A stretch of 64,000 nucleotides of DNA from Pseudomonas veronii (GTDB lineage Bacteria > Pseudomonadota > Gammaproteobacteria > Pseudomonadales > Pseudomonadaceae): NCBI RefSeq assembly GCF_001439695.1, contig NZ_JYLL01000015.1, positions 1 to 64,000 on the forward strand, read 5' to 3'. This document shows positions 26,337 through 35,944 of the stretch, piece after piece. The notes beneath the pieces were generated by a model. It was not told the DNA's origin and did not search any database. It saw nothing but the letters and a program-made list of their open reading frames with translations. Position numbers and translations under genes: made by a program. Each line of letters opens with the position of its first letter. Position 1 is the first letter of the stretch.

Positions 26337-26402
26337 ATACTGATCGGTACAAATATAGGGAGAGGCCGCAGGGTAGTCAATAACTTATGTATCGATTAGT
26401 AT
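26337..26402. promoter_or_regulatory. Pair of inverted operator-like sites in MFS/TetR promoter
   Basis: ATACTGATCGGTACAAA (26337-26353) recurs in inverse orientation as TTATGTATCGATTAGTAT (26385-26402; complement ATACTAATCGATACATAA), 13 of 17 positions matching. Each faces one of the divergent genes. They are good candidates for TetR binding at both promoters. Confidence 0.6.
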
Positions 26403-26428
26403 TTAAGTAACTCTGGAGGAGATCCGAC

Positions 26429-27055
26429 ATGGCACAGATGGGACGCCCGCGCACGTTTGACCGTGACCTGGCAATCACTCAGGCACTGCATTTATTTTGG
26501 GAGCATGGATACGATGCGACATCCCTGAGTCAGCTTAAGGCTAATATTGGTGGAGGCATCACCGCGCCGAGCTTTTACGCGGCGTTTGGCTCCAAGCAAG
26601 CCTTGTTCAACGAGGTAATGGAGCGCTACCTCACTACGCACGGTCGGGTCACCGACAGCCTGTTTGATACGACCCTGCCACCCAAGGAGGCGATTGAACT
26701 CACCCTTCGCCGGTCAGCGAAAATGCAATGTGAGCCCGATCATCCCAAGGGGTGTCTGGTGTCGTTGGGCCTGATGAGCGCTTGCTCGGACGAAAGCAAG
26801 GCCATTTCAGAACCTCTCGCACAGGCCAGGCGCTTAACCCGCGCAGGCATGGTTGCCTGTATTGAACGTGCTATCGCTGAGGGCGTGCTACCGGCGACCA
26901 TTACCCCAGACACCCTCGCCGCGGTGTTCGACAGTTTCCTTCTGGGCTTGTCTACATTGGCGCGCGATGGTCTTCCACATGCCACGCTGGATGCCGCAGT
27001 GACTCAAGTGATGGGGATATGGGATAGCCTGTGTATTGTTCCCGACGGTCAATGA
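26429..27055 (+). CDS. TetR-family regulator
   Basis: A 208-residue TetR protein with the N-terminal HTH (GRPRTFDRDLAITQALHLFW; SFYAAFGSKQALFNEV) and the C-terminal domain typical of the AcrR-like group with a Cys-containing KGCLVSLG stretch. Ribosome site GGAGGA. Predicted repressor of the divergent MFS gene and of itself. Confidence 0.88.
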   Translation: MAQMGRPRTFDRDLAITQALHLFWEHGYDATSLSQLKANIGGGITAPSFYAAFGSKQALFNEVMERYLTTHGRVTDSLFDTTLPPKEAIELTLRRSAKMQCEPDHPKGCLVSLGLMSACSDESKAISEPLAQARRLTRAGMVACIERAIAEGVLPATITPDTLAAVFDSFLLGLSTLARDGLPHATLDAAVTQVMGIWDSLCIVPDGQ

Positions 27056-27120
27056 GCCAGACTCTCAAACGTCAGGAACCTTCCACGTGGTGATGGGCAA
27101 CTTCGCCTGCAACTGAACAC

Positions 27121-27966
27121 TTAGGTTCTGCTGACCAGCTTCAATTCATAACCGCCTGCGCAACAGCTGTGGACGTGTCCAATTCCCGTTACGTGCGGTC
27201 CCGTCACCAGCATGTCCTCCTGCGCGAGCCGCTCCAGCAATCGAACTCTCGTGTCGAGGGCCTGGACTGGGTCGATGTCAAAACCGATGCTCCAATGCGG
27301 ATAGCGCAATTGCAAGAGTGTCGAATGTATGACATCTCCCCAGATCAGCACACGCTGGCCACCGCTCTCAATCTGGATGCCACTGTGACCTGGCGTATGC
27401 CCGTGAAGTGGGATCAAGCTGACGCCAGGAATGACGTGTGCATCGGCAGGTAGTGCCTTGATACGTGGCGCATAGGCCGTCAATGCCGAGTTTGCCAATT
27501 TGAACAGGCCAGCCTGCGACATCTGAGGATGTTTTTCAGGAGCCGTCGGGTCGGTCCAGAACGCCAACTCCTCGTGCGAAAGAAAGAGCGTCGCGTTGGG
27601 ATACAACGCACTACCGTCCTCTTTGATAAGACCGCCAACATGGTCCTCATGCATATGAGAAATAATAACGCCTTGAATCTGGTCAAGCGCGTAGCCAGCA
27701 GACAGCAACGCCGCCGATGCTTTTCCGAAGCGAGGTCCCAGCTCGCGACCACAACCGGCATCGATCAACCAAAGCTCGTCGTTTTTCTTCAAAAGGAATG
27801 CGTTGATCGGCTCAGGAACCGGCCCCGATGCGGGGAGACCTGCACTTTTGAATAATGCAGCCCCCTCTTCCGAGGCCGCAGCTTTAATCATGTCCGTACT
27901 GCATAGAAAAATCCCGTCCAGTAACGTGACTAGTGTGAATTCACCGATAGTGTGCTCTTCAATCAT
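27121..27966 (-). CDS. Metallo-beta-lactamase-fold hydrolase
   Basis: A 281-residue MBL-fold enzyme. Zinc ligands are visible in HMHEDH (~120-125), HTPGH (~199-203) and the Asp in WGDVIH (~219-224). The enzyme resembles quorum-quenching lactonases and other MBL hydrolases acting on esters or lactones. ATG 27966 has GGAG upstream; the longer frame starts at a TTG inside the preceding MFS gene. It lies 46 bp after the MFS gene and is probably cotranscribed. Substrate unknown. Confidence 0.85.
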   Translation of the reverse strand: MIEEHTIGEFTLVTLLDGIFLCSTDMIKAAASEEGAALFKSAGLPASGPVPEPINAFLLKKNDELWLIDAGCGRELGPRFGKASAALLSAGYALDQIQGVIISHMHEDHVGGLIKEDGSALYPNATLFLSHEELAFWTDPTAPEKHPQMSQAGLFKLANSALTAYAPRIKALPADAHVIPGVSLIPLHGHTPGHSGIQIESGGQRVLIWGDVIHSTLLQLRYPHWSIGFDIDPVQALDTRVRLLERLAQEDMLVTGPHVTGIGHVHSCCAGGYELKLVSRT

Positions 27967-28012
27967 TTCTTTATTCTCCAGATTGACCAGGGTAGGTACG
28001 CCGCAAGCGTCT

Positions 28013-29206
28013 TTACGCTCGCGCTCCAACCTTCGAGTGGTGGGTAAATTGCACGAGCAACGCAGCTGCGGAGGCGATCAAGGCCATGGCCATCACCGCG
28101 GTCCAGCCGCCGGACTGCCAGCCGATGCTGCCTGCGGCGGAACCGATGGCGCCGAAGGCGAATTGGGAAGCCATGAAAATGGTGTTGAAGCGGCCTCGGG
28201 CGGTGCCGGCGAGTGCGAGGATTCGCGACTGGTTGTAGATAAGAGACATCTGCAAACCGGTCGTCATCAGAATGGCTCCGACGCTAAGCCCCACCAGATT
28301 CACGAACGCGATCATTACGACAAAGCTCGCCACGACAAGGCCGATACCGACGTGACCGGCGTACTGGCCAGCAAGGCGCAACCCCAGTGGGGCAAGCATC
28401 ACCCCGCCGAGTGCCACCACGCCGAAGAGCCCCGCAGTCCCACTGTTCAACCCAAACCCAGGGCCTTGCAGCAGGAGCGTGAGAATTGTCCAGAACGCAC
28501 TGAAGCCGAAGAAAACGAGGCTTTGCACCAGTGCGGCCTGGCGAAGTTCAGCGCCATCGCGCACGACCCCAAACAATGAAACAAGCAACTCAATGTATGA
28601 AGCGCGGGATTGCGGTTGGCTGGTTGGAAGTTTCGCCGCGAGCCCTGCAAGCATCATCAGAGAAAGCACAGCGCCCAAGAGGAACATCGCGCGCCAGCTG
28701 AAATAGGCGCCCACGAAGCCGCTGATCACCCGAGCCAGCAACACCCCAACAAGCAGCGCGCTGGTGATTGATGCGAGAACTCGTTCCCGACTGCTTGGCG
28801 GGGATAATTCAGATGCGAGCGGGATGATGTGCTGGGCAATCGTCGCGAACACCCCAATCATGATGGACGCCATTGCAAGGCTATACAGCTCGGGGGCCGC
28901 GCTCGCGCAAAGCGTCGCTACCGTGAGCCCTATGCATTGAATGAGGATGAGCCGTCGACGGTCGATCTTGTCGCCTAGTGGCACCAGCAGAACCAAGCCC
29001 AACGCGTAACCAATCTGTGTCGCAATCGCGACGAGACTGACCTTGGTACCTATCCCGAAGCCGTCCGCAATCAGTCCGAGCAAAGGCTGGTTGTAATACT
29101 GGGTGCCTACTGACAAGCCGGTCGCTGCTGCAAGTAACAGTACAAGCCCCCGGCTCATGCCTGCGCCCTCAGTTTCCTGCTTGAGCTCTATAGATGGGGC
29201 GTTCAT
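28013..29206 (-). CDS. MFS transporter, DHA1 type
   Basis: A 397-residue 12-helix MFS protein. GTQYYNQPLLGLIADGFG in helix 1 and PLGDKIDRRRLI as motif A are typical of the YnfM/arabinose-efflux-like subfamily. ATG 29206 has GGAGG 8 bases upstream. It heads a two-gene operon with the MBL hydrolase and is divergent from a LysR gene at 29702, with a decayed dehydrogenase gene in between. Probably exports a small molecule handled by the hydrolase. Confidence 0.87.
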   Translation of the reverse strand: MNAPSIELKQETEGAGMSRGLVLLLAAATGLSVGTQYYNQPLLGLIADGFGIGTKVSLVAIATQIGYALGLVLLVPLGDKIDRRRLILIQCIGLTVATLCASAAPELYSLAMASIMIGVFATIAQHIIPLASELSPPSSRERVLASITSALLVGVLLARVISGFVGAYFSWRAMFLLGAVLSLMMLAGLAAKLPTSQPQSRASYIELLVSLFGVVRDGAELRQAALVQSLVFFGFSAFWTILTLLLQGPGFGLNSGTAGLFGVVALGGVMLAPLGLRLAGQYAGHVGIGLVVASFVVMIAFVNLVGLSVGAILMTTGLQMSLIYNQSRILALAGTARGRFNTIFMASQFAFGAIGSAAGSIGWQSGGWTAVMAMALIASAAALLVQFTHHSKVGARA

Positions 29207-29348
29207 AACATGATCCTCCAGGCAGCGGGGTGCCATTACCTGAGGTAAAACTCAGGCAAGCAAAAATTCGGGGTATGTGGTTTGTTGCGCTTACAGCCTT
29301 AGCGGCGGCTGAGAGGCATGCCGAACAAAACTCGTTTGTCCGCAGGAT

Positions 29349-29548
29349 TTATCGATACATCATCAAGGCCCAGGTCAGTTCCGGTGCGCCACTCGCGCGG
29401 CCGCCCGTCGCACCGATCAGGACGCCCTGCCGCAACGCGGCCTGCCAATGGGTCCTGGAAGACTGTGATCGGCCCTCGCTGCGACTTCCGACCAACTCGT
29501 AGCGGACAGCGCGACGCCTTGGTAATCGTCAAGAATTGCTACTTTCAT
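29349..29548 (-). pseudogene. Decayed D-2-hydroxyacid dehydrogenase gene
   Basis: From ATG 29548 the minus strand reads MKVAILDDYQGVALS...ARAD, the typical beginning of D-2-hydroxyacid dehydrogenases. A frameshift follows and the next frame continues ITVFQDPLA. Further down a third frame reads GAPELTWALMM, a phrase from about residue 100 of the family, then stops. At least one frameshift and an internal deletion are needed, and the NAD and catalytic domains are missing. The gene is dead and lies in the gap between the MFS-MBL operon and the LysR gene, which may once have controlled it. Confidence 0.72.
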
Positions 29549-29701
29549 CACGTCACGTTCCTATATCCGATTTGGTCCGCAAGCACGTCTAAACCAAGGC
29601 TCCATACCAATGCCTGGGTGCGATGCGTGAGATATTGACCGATCGATACATATCTGACAAATTGCTGTTCGTGATGGCATCTATCTCTGCGAGAGATGTA
29701 A

Positions 29702-30652
29702 ATGACAACCCTTCGGACCCTCGATCTAAATCTCCTGCATGTGTTTTCCGTGCTCATGGAGGAGAAAAGTGTCAGTAAGGCCGCTGCACGACTATTTATT
29801 GGCCAACCGGGTCTTTCGGGCGCGCTGCGACGCCTACGAGAGACGTTGGACGATGAGTTGTTTGTACGTGTTGGACGAGGTCTGCAGCCAACGCCCAGGG
29901 CACTCGCGATTGCACCGGAGATCGCCAAGGCGTTATCTACCATCGAACACGCAGTGCGGGCGCCAGGGGTGTTCGATCCCGCCACATGGGAAGGTGAATT
30001 CCGCATTGGCATGTGTGACAACTTCGAGGTAGCACTACTTGGGGCCCTCGCGGCTCGAATCCGCGAACTCGCACCGCGCTCGCGCGTATTGGCAGTCGCT
30101 TCGACGAAGCGCGATTCGGTTCAACTTTTAGAGCAGGGCGCTTACGACGTCAGCGTTTCCGTTCACGAAAACCCACCTTCGTGGCACATGTATGAGTTGC
30201 TATTCCAACAACGTCTTGTCTGCCTTTATGACCCCAGGCAGCTAAAACTGACATTGCCGCTGAGCATCAAAAGCTACGCGAAGGCCCAACATGTCATCGT
30301 GTCGTCGGAAGGCGACGGCGCGACAAACTTGGACAGCGTGCTCAGCGCTGCCGGGGTCAGGCGCAACATCGTCGCAGGCGTGTCGAGGCACGCGTCAATT
30401 GCGCCGTTATTGCTGTCGGTACCGGCGATTGCAACTGTTCCCGAGATCACGGCTTATTGCATGGCGCCGCTTTACGGCCTTGAGGTCACCGCCGCGCCCT
30501 TCGAACTGCCCATGGAGCAAATCTCGATGTTGTATAGGCGCACTGATCAAATGGATGGCCGCTCCATTTGGTTCCGGAATATTCTTAAAGAGGTCATATC
30601 AGAGACATTAACAAGTCGCACGACGCTGGATGCAGTCGTGCGACTGTCTTGA
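29702..30652 (+). CDS. LysR-family regulator
   Basis: A 316-residue LysR protein with HTH at ~5-65 (LDLNLLHVFSVLMEEKSVSKAAARL) of the NodD/PcpR-like subgroup, which starts with LRxLDLNLL. The effector domain follows to the C-terminus. Divergent from the MFS-MBL operon; predicted regulator of it and formerly of the decayed dehydrogenase. Confidence 0.88.
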   Translation: MTTLRTLDLNLLHVFSVLMEEKSVSKAAARLFIGQPGLSGALRRLRETLDDELFVRVGRGLQPTPRALAIAPEIAKALSTIEHAVRAPGVFDPATWEGEFRIGMCDNFEVALLGALAARIRELAPRSRVLAVASTKRDSVQLLEQGAYDVSVSVHENPPSWHMYELLFQQRLVCLYDPRQLKLTLPLSIKSYAKAQHVIVSSEGDGATNLDSVLSAAGVRRNIVAGVSRHASIAPLLLSVPAIATVPEITAYCMAPLYGLEVTAAPFELPMEQISMLYRRTDQMDGRSIWFRNILKEVISETLTSRTTLDAVVRLS

Positions 30653-30798
30653 CTTGATCGCCCCCTCTGGACGTGCAAGGACGCGTATCGCGATGTCTGA
30701 GCAATTTCTCCCTAAGCTCTTGCTCAAAGGGTTGTGATAGCTGCCAGCCATCCGGCGATGGTTGGAGAGTATCTAGAAAACCCGGGGCGATTCAGACC

Positions 30799-32163
30799 TC
30801 ACCAAAACCAATACGGCAAAAACTTGGGTGTCGGCTCATTGGCCAACTCCAAATGGTAAGTAACGGAGTTAAAGAAAAACATGTCCAATATAAGGAAGGC
30901 GACAGCACCAAAAGAGAAAATCACAAATTCACGATGTGGATGCACGCTGAAACGTGTCACCATCCAGGGCCTAACGGCAACAAGGGCAATCAACCCCATG
31001 GACGCACCGAGATAGTTCGGCTGAAGTGGAGTCGCCGCATACAGACCATGAATAAACGCAAGCAGTAACACTCCCAGGCCAACCACTGGCAGGTTTAAGC
31101 AAAACCTCAGCAGTTTGTCTCGGATACTTGCAAAGAGAGCGCTGCGATCCACGAAGACGTAGGCAGCCAACAAGGAAATAGCGGGTGTAATTGAAAGTAT
31201 GTAACGCGCCTTCTTGGAGCTTGGAATCGTGAACAGTACGATCACCACAAGGAGCCAGCCCGAGAGATACAAGAGCATGTTCGTGGCTGGATCAGGTGAG
31301 CGTTCAAAAAAGCACTTCCCCTTCTTGGCGATAACGCTCAAAGCGATAAGAGCTGTTACGCCATAGGTCAGCAAGCCGGCAGAGAAATAGAAGTAATAAC
31401 GAGGCGCGTGGTCACTGCCAAACCGCCCCAGCCCTTGCATGATCAATACCTCTTGTAGAAACGCGTCTCCACCTTGTAGGTAGGCAGCCCATGTCAGCAC
31501 CGCAATGCCTGTGGCCAGGACCAAGCCTGCCAGCAAGCAAAACACAACCAGCATGCGCCATTGCTTGCTCAAAAAATAATAAGCGGCGACCACACTGGCG
31601 GGGCCGATCAGACCAATGGGGCCACGAAATGCAAAGCCCAGCGCAAGGCCTGCGAGCACAAGCAGCACGCGGAAACGTTGTTTGTATACCTCTCCCGTGT
31701 AGGCCAGATAAAAACACACCACTGTAAAAAGCGCGGGGTATATATCCAGTGCCAAGGAGTTCACGCCGTCCAGAAATGACCAGGTGAACAGGGCAAATAC
31801 AACACCATATGCGCCCCATTTTTTCTCATGCAATGCACCGAGCTTGTAAACAAACACCAGCATCAAGGCCGCGGCAACACAGAAAGGAAGGCCCATTGAA
31901 AGAATCGATACACGACCAAACGGCAAAGAAACCAGATAAACAAGGAGCGTATTGATCACCGTGTAATCGGGATATGGCCGCAGATCATCCGCAATTGGAA
32001 ACAGCGTCACCCCATGCGCGAGCATATATTGAGCAAAATCGACAAAGCGCGTTGTGTAATTGAGCACGGCAGGCTTGTATTGCAGCACTGCAAACACGAG
32101 GAATGTCAATATAAAAATAAATGAGCATGGCTTTTTTACAACCATTTCCTTTAGCACTTTCAT
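30799..32163 (-). CDS. ArnT-like (GT39-type) membrane glycosyltransferase
   Basis: A 454-residue integral membrane protein with about ten hydrophobic helices. An early periplasmic loop carries a DLRPYPDY stretch, and the late SSKKARYILSITPAISLLAAY segment is the pattern seen near the end of the transmembrane part of GT39/ArnT enzymes. Such enzymes transfer sugars from a polyprenyl carrier to lipid A, protein or other acceptors on the periplasmic face. It lacks the long C-terminal periplasmic domain of ArnT. It stands alone, convergent with the LysR gene. Lower-GC composition than its neighbours suggests transfer. Confidence 0.7.
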   Translation of the reverse strand: MKVLKEMVVKKPCSFIFILTFLVFAVLQYKPAVLNYTTRFVDFAQYMLAHGVTLFPIADDLRPYPDYTVINTLLVYLVSLPFGRVSILSMGLPFCVAAALMLVFVYKLGALHEKKWGAYGVVFALFTWSFLDGVNSLALDIYPALFTVVCFYLAYTGEVYKQRFRVLLVLAGLALGFAFRGPIGLIGPASVVAAYYFLSKQWRMLVVFCLLAGLVLATGIAVLTWAAYLQGGDAFLQEVLIMQGLGRFGSDHAPRYYFYFSAGLLTYGVTALIALSVIAKKGKCFFERSPDPATNMLLYLSGWLLVVIVLFTIPSSKKARYILSITPAISLLAAYVFVDRSALFASIRDKLLRFCLNLPVVGLGVLLLAFIHGLYAATPLQPNYLGASMGLIALVAVRPWMVTRFSVHPHREFVIFSFGAVAFLILDMFFFNSVTYHLELANEPTPKFLPYWFW

Positions 32164-32387
32164 GTGGACCTGCTATCCCAAAAAACTCGCAGGCTAGCAT
32201 TTTGCTTTTTGCGCCATCCAGACAAAAACAGTGAAAACTTGTTAAACACATGCGACCTATTGACTCAACTAATCAACTAGCATGCGAGTTCTGAACATCA
32301 GCTGAACACACTCTAAAAACATGCAAACAGCCCAGCGCCGGTATTGACTCTCTCACCAATAAACTCTATGGATTCGCCAATTTCGAA

Positions 32388-32840
32388 CTATCGAGCACGG
32401 ACTAGCACGTACATCGGCGTCATGTTGCATCCAGGGAAGTCCCCCGCCGTCGGGTGATATTCGTCATTGCCCGTGTTGTAACCCACCGCACGGTCTATGG
32501 CAGCGCCGACCACCGTGGGCTCCAGATCATCAAGATAGAACGGGCCCTCCAGGCCAATGCATCACCAGTTCACAATCATCGGCAACCCGGGACGGAAATC
32601 GTGTGCCTGGCCGCTGGCGCCATGATCGATTTCCAGTAAGAGCAGGTGTTCATCACCCTGAATGATTTCAAATCCTTTCAGCTGGTTTGCGCAGGTGGCA
32701 GCGGTCGAAAACGCGTGGTGGTCGGGCGTGATAACACGCAACGATGTCATCTCGCGAAAGCCGTTGGGATGTTCAAACGGCTGCGCTCGCTCAGCAGGCG
32801 CCTCATCTGGCCTCTTGGCAAACGAAAGAAAAAACCACAT
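32388..32840 (-). pseudogene. Glyoxalase-like gene with an in-frame TGA and missing N-terminus
   Basis: From ATG 32840 one frame runs 150 codons to TAG 32388, interrupted only by TGA at 32562-32564 (codon 93). Both sides read as good coding sequence: HPNGFREMTSLRVITP, LLLLEIDHGA and FRPGLPMIVNW before it, then CIGLEGPFYLDDLEPTVVG after it. HPNG..., LELD-like and LP..I.W features resemble the C-terminal half of the glyoxalase-like (PF13468-type) fold. The N-terminal half is absent; a stop lies just upstream of the ATG. Family assignment is tentative. Confidence 0.55.
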
Positions 32841-32925
32841 CGGTATTAATTCCCTTTAATCCCAGGCGTTGATTGCCCAACCATGCGGCCACAGGTTAAC
32901 AACCTCACTCGCCCGCTGCATCGGA

Positions 32926-33843
32926 TCAACTCATGTCCAGTTCGAGCAATTGACTGGCCATGTTCAGGAAGTTGGCAAGCGTCGGCGTCGTATCGTCGCG
33001 GCGGTAAACCAGGCCGGTTTCCAGATGTGGCGCATTTTCCTCCAACGCGAGATAGCACACCCCCGAGCGAGCGAGATGGCGCAATGACGCCGGCACCAGC
33101 GCGATGCCCATGCCTGCCGATACCAAGCTAATGATCGTCTGCATCTGAATAGCGTGCTGGGCAATATGCAGGCTACCGCCGCACGCGGCGTAGTAGCCGG
33201 TGACCAGGTCATAGAACGCCGGTGCCGCACGCCTGGGAAAGACCACCAGCGGGCAAGATATCATTGCGTCCGAAGATAACCGGCCCTCCACATCGACCAG
33301 GCGCCCGTCCGCCATCCACGCTTGCGGCACAGCGGCAATCAGTGGCTCGACGACCAAAGACCGGTAGGCCAATTGATCGGGGATCGTGGCCCACGGGTTG
33401 GCAATGACAATGCCTGCGTGCCCCTTGCCCTCGAGCAGCGCAGCGATCTGAAGATCACTGGTAGCCTCCATCAACGAAAGTTCCACCGCCGGGTACAGGC
33501 TGCGGAACCGTTGGACCAGCACGGGAAGAATGCTGTAGTCAGCGGTACTGACAAACGACAGCTCCAACCCGCCGGCATCGCCGCGAAGGATGGCTTGCGC
33601 TGTATGACCCAGCGCATCGATAGCCCCCAGCGCGGCCCGCACCTGAGGTAGCCATTGCTCGGCGAACGGGGTCAGCGCCACGCTGCGTTTGGTCCGTACA
33701 AACAGCGAGGCACCGACTTCGCGCTCCAGCGCCATGATCGACTGGCTCAACGGCGGCTGGGTCATGCACAGGCGTTGCGCTGCCAGGCTGAAATGCAAAG
33801 TCTGGGCGACAGCGACAAAATGCCTGAGCTGGCGAACATCCAT
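32926..33843 (-). CDS. LysR-family regulator divergent from ilvD-like gene
   Basis: A 305-residue LysR protein of the CatR/CbnR-like type: MDVRQLRHFVAVAQTLHFSLAA with HTH to ~65, then effector domain with a RSLVVEPLIAAVP stretch. ATG 33843 has GGAGG. It is divergent from the dihydroxy-acid dehydratase gene 100 bp away. A T-N-A type site TTAATAAGCATTAA (33863-33876) lies in the shared promoter region. Confidence 0.87.
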   Translation of the reverse strand: MDVRQLRHFVAVAQTLHFSLAAQRLCMTQPPLSQSIMALEREVGASLFVRTKRSVALTPFAEQWLPQVRAALGAIDALGHTAQAILRGDAGGLELSFVSTADYSILPVLVQRFRSLYPAVELSLMEATSDLQIAALLEGKGHAGIVIANPWATIPDQLAYRSLVVEPLIAAVPQAWMADGRLVDVEGRLSSDAMISCPLVVFPRRAAPAFYDLVTGYYAACGGSLHIAQHAIQMQTIISLVSAGMGIALVPASLRHLARSGVCYLALEENAPHLETGLVYRRDDTTPTLANFLNMASQLLELDMS

Positions 33844-33944
33844 TTCTTATACCTCCAGAGACTTAATAAGCATTAAATAATATATTTCACAGCCATCCAA
33901 CCGATCTTTAGCCTGAGTCCATACCGTCAGCCCAGGAGGACTCA

Positions 33945-35876
33945 ATGCCCGCTTATCGTTCGAGAACCACTACCCATGGCCGCAACATGGCCGGTGCCCG
34001 CAGCCTATGGCGCGCCACAGGCATGACCGATGACGACTTCGGCAAACCCATCATTGCCATCGCCAACAGCTTTACGCAGTTTGTTCCAGGCCACGTACAC
34101 CTCAAGGACCTCGGCCAACTGGTTGCCGGCGAAGTGATGGCGGCCGGTGGCGTGGCGAAGGAGTTCAACACCATCGCCGTCGACGACGGTATCGCCATGG
34201 GCCATGACGGCATGCTCTATTCACTGCCCTCGCGGGAACTGATCGCCGATGCCGTTGAATACATGGTCAACGCGCATTGCGCCGATGCGCTGGTGTGCAT
34301 CTCCAACTGCGACAAAATCACCCCCGGCATGTTGATGGCTGCCATGCGCCTAAACATTCCGACCGTGTTCGTTTCTGGCGGGGCGATGGAGGCTGGGAAG
34401 GCGGTAATCAAAGGCACGCGCCAGTCTCTGGACTTGATCGACGCGATGGTGATCGCCGCCGACGACGCCTATAGCGACGAGGAAGTCGCCGCGGTCGAAC
34501 GCGCCGCCTGCCCCACCTGCGGTTCATGCTCCGGCATGTTCACCGCCAACTCAATGAACTGCCTGACGGAAGCGCTTGGCCTGGCATTGCCGGGCAATGG
34601 TACGGTGCTGGCGACTCATGTTGAGCGTGAGGGCTTGTTTCGCCAGAGCGGGCGGCTGATTGTCGAGTTAGCCAAGCGTTGGTATGAACAGGACGACGCA
34701 CGCGCGTTGCCGCGCAACATTGCCAACCGCGCCGCGTTTGCAAACGCCATGAGCCTGGACATCGCCATGGGCGGCTCGACCAACACGGTCCTTCACCTGT
34801 TGGCAGCTGCGCGCGAAGGCGGCGTGGCGTTCAACATGGCCGACATTGACCGGCTGTCTCGCCAAGTCCCGTGGCTGTGCAAAGTCGCGCCCGCCTGCAG
34901 CGATGTACACATCGAGAACGTGCATCGCGCCGGTGGCATCATGGCGATCCTTGGCGAGTTGGACCGCGCAGGCTTGATCGACACAAGCCTGCCGACAATC
35001 CACGCGCCCACCTTGAAAGATGCGCTGGATCGCTGGGACATCGCCCGTAGCCCAGACCAGCAAGTGCAGACATTTTTCCGCGCAGCGCCGGGCAATGCCC
35101 TCACCCAGCGAGCCTTCAGTCAGTCAGCGCGCTGGGATGACCTGGACACAGACCGGTCAACGGGCGCGATCCGATGCGCTGAACAGGCTTTCAGCAAGGA
35201 CGGCGGCCTCGCGGTGCTGTTTGGCAACCTGGCGCCGGAGGGCTGTATCGTCAAAACAGCCAGCGTCGCCCCCTCCATGTTGGTGTTCGAAGGCAAAGCC
35301 GTGGTTTTCGAAAGTCAGGAGGCGGCGGTGGCTGGCATCCTTGGCGACCGGGTGGTGCCTGGCGATGTGGTGGTCATCCGCTACGAAGGCCCCAAGGGCG
35401 GCCCTGGCATGCAGGAAATGCTCTACCCCACCAGCTATCTCAAATCCAAAGCGCTGGCCAAGTCCTGCGCGCTTTTGACCGACGGGCGATTTTCGGGCGG
35501 CAGCTCGGGCCTGTCCATCGGCCATGTCTCACCGGAAGCGGCGGAAGGTGGACTGATAGGCCTGGTGGAAACAGGGGACGTGATCAAGATCGATATTCCC
35601 AACCGTTCCGTTGAACTGAGGGTCGATGAGGCAACGTTGAACCAGCGTTACCACTCGATGGATGCCAAGGAAGGGCAAGCCTGGCAGCCCGCCGCACGGG
35701 CGCGAAAAGTGTCGGCGGCACTTCAGGCCTACGCGGCACTGACATCGAACGCGGCTCGCGGTGCGGTCAGGGATGTGACGCAGGTTCAGCATCGAGCTGG
35801 CGGCAGACGAGCATCCCCCCCTGCCCCACCGCGAATCGCAACACTACCGCCAACCGTTTTTCTCGACAGGGACTGA
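33945..35876 (+). CDS. ilvD: Dihydroxy-acid dehydratase family (IlvD-type)
   Basis: A 643-residue IlvD/Edd-family dehydratase. Fe-S ligands appear in SNCDK (Cys ~122) and CPTCGSC (~195), with the DDGIAMGH and GGSTNTVLHLLAAA motifs. It converts dihydroxy acids to 2-oxo acids, in branched-chain amino acid synthesis or in sugar-acid breakdown. Ribosome site AGGAGGA. Regulation by a divergent LysR gene rather than placement in an ilv locus suggests a second, catabolic paralogue. The C-terminus beyond ~residue 605 is Pro/Arg-rich and unlike the family; E. coli IlvD is 616 residues. It may be a frameshifted or extended end. Confidence 0.85.
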   Translation: MPAYRSRTTTHGRNMAGARSLWRATGMTDDDFGKPIIAIANSFTQFVPGHVHLKDLGQLVAGEVMAAGGVAKEFNTIAVDDGIAMGHDGMLYSLPSRELIADAVEYMVNAHCADALVCISNCDKITPGMLMAAMRLNIPTVFVSGGAMEAGKAVIKGTRQSLDLIDAMVIAADDAYSDEEVAAVERAACPTCGSCSGMFTANSMNCLTEALGLALPGNGTVLATHVEREGLFRQSGRLIVELAKRWYEQDDARALPRNIANRAAFANAMSLDIAMGGSTNTVLHLLAAAREGGVAFNMADIDRLSRQVPWLCKVAPACSDVHIENVHRAGGIMAILGELDRAGLIDTSLPTIHAPTLKDALDRWDIARSPDQQVQTFFRAAPGNALTQRAFSQSARWDDLDTDRSTGAIRCAEQAFSKDGGLAVLFGNLAPEGCIVKTASVAPSMLVFEGKAVVFESQEAAVAGILGDRVVPGDVVVIRYEGPKGGPGMQEMLYPTSYLKSKALAKSCALLTDGRFSGGSSGLSIGHVSPEAAEGGLIGLVETGDVIKIDIPNRSVELRVDEATLNQRYHSMDAKEGQAWQPAARARKVSAALQAYAALTSNAARGAVRDVTQVQHRAGGRRASPPAPPRIATLPPTVFLDRD

Positions 35877-35944
35877 AACAACCGACGGTTCGACCGGGGG
35901 ACGAATAAGCGTACAGGTGTACGCTTTCTGGCGGGCGCCTATCG

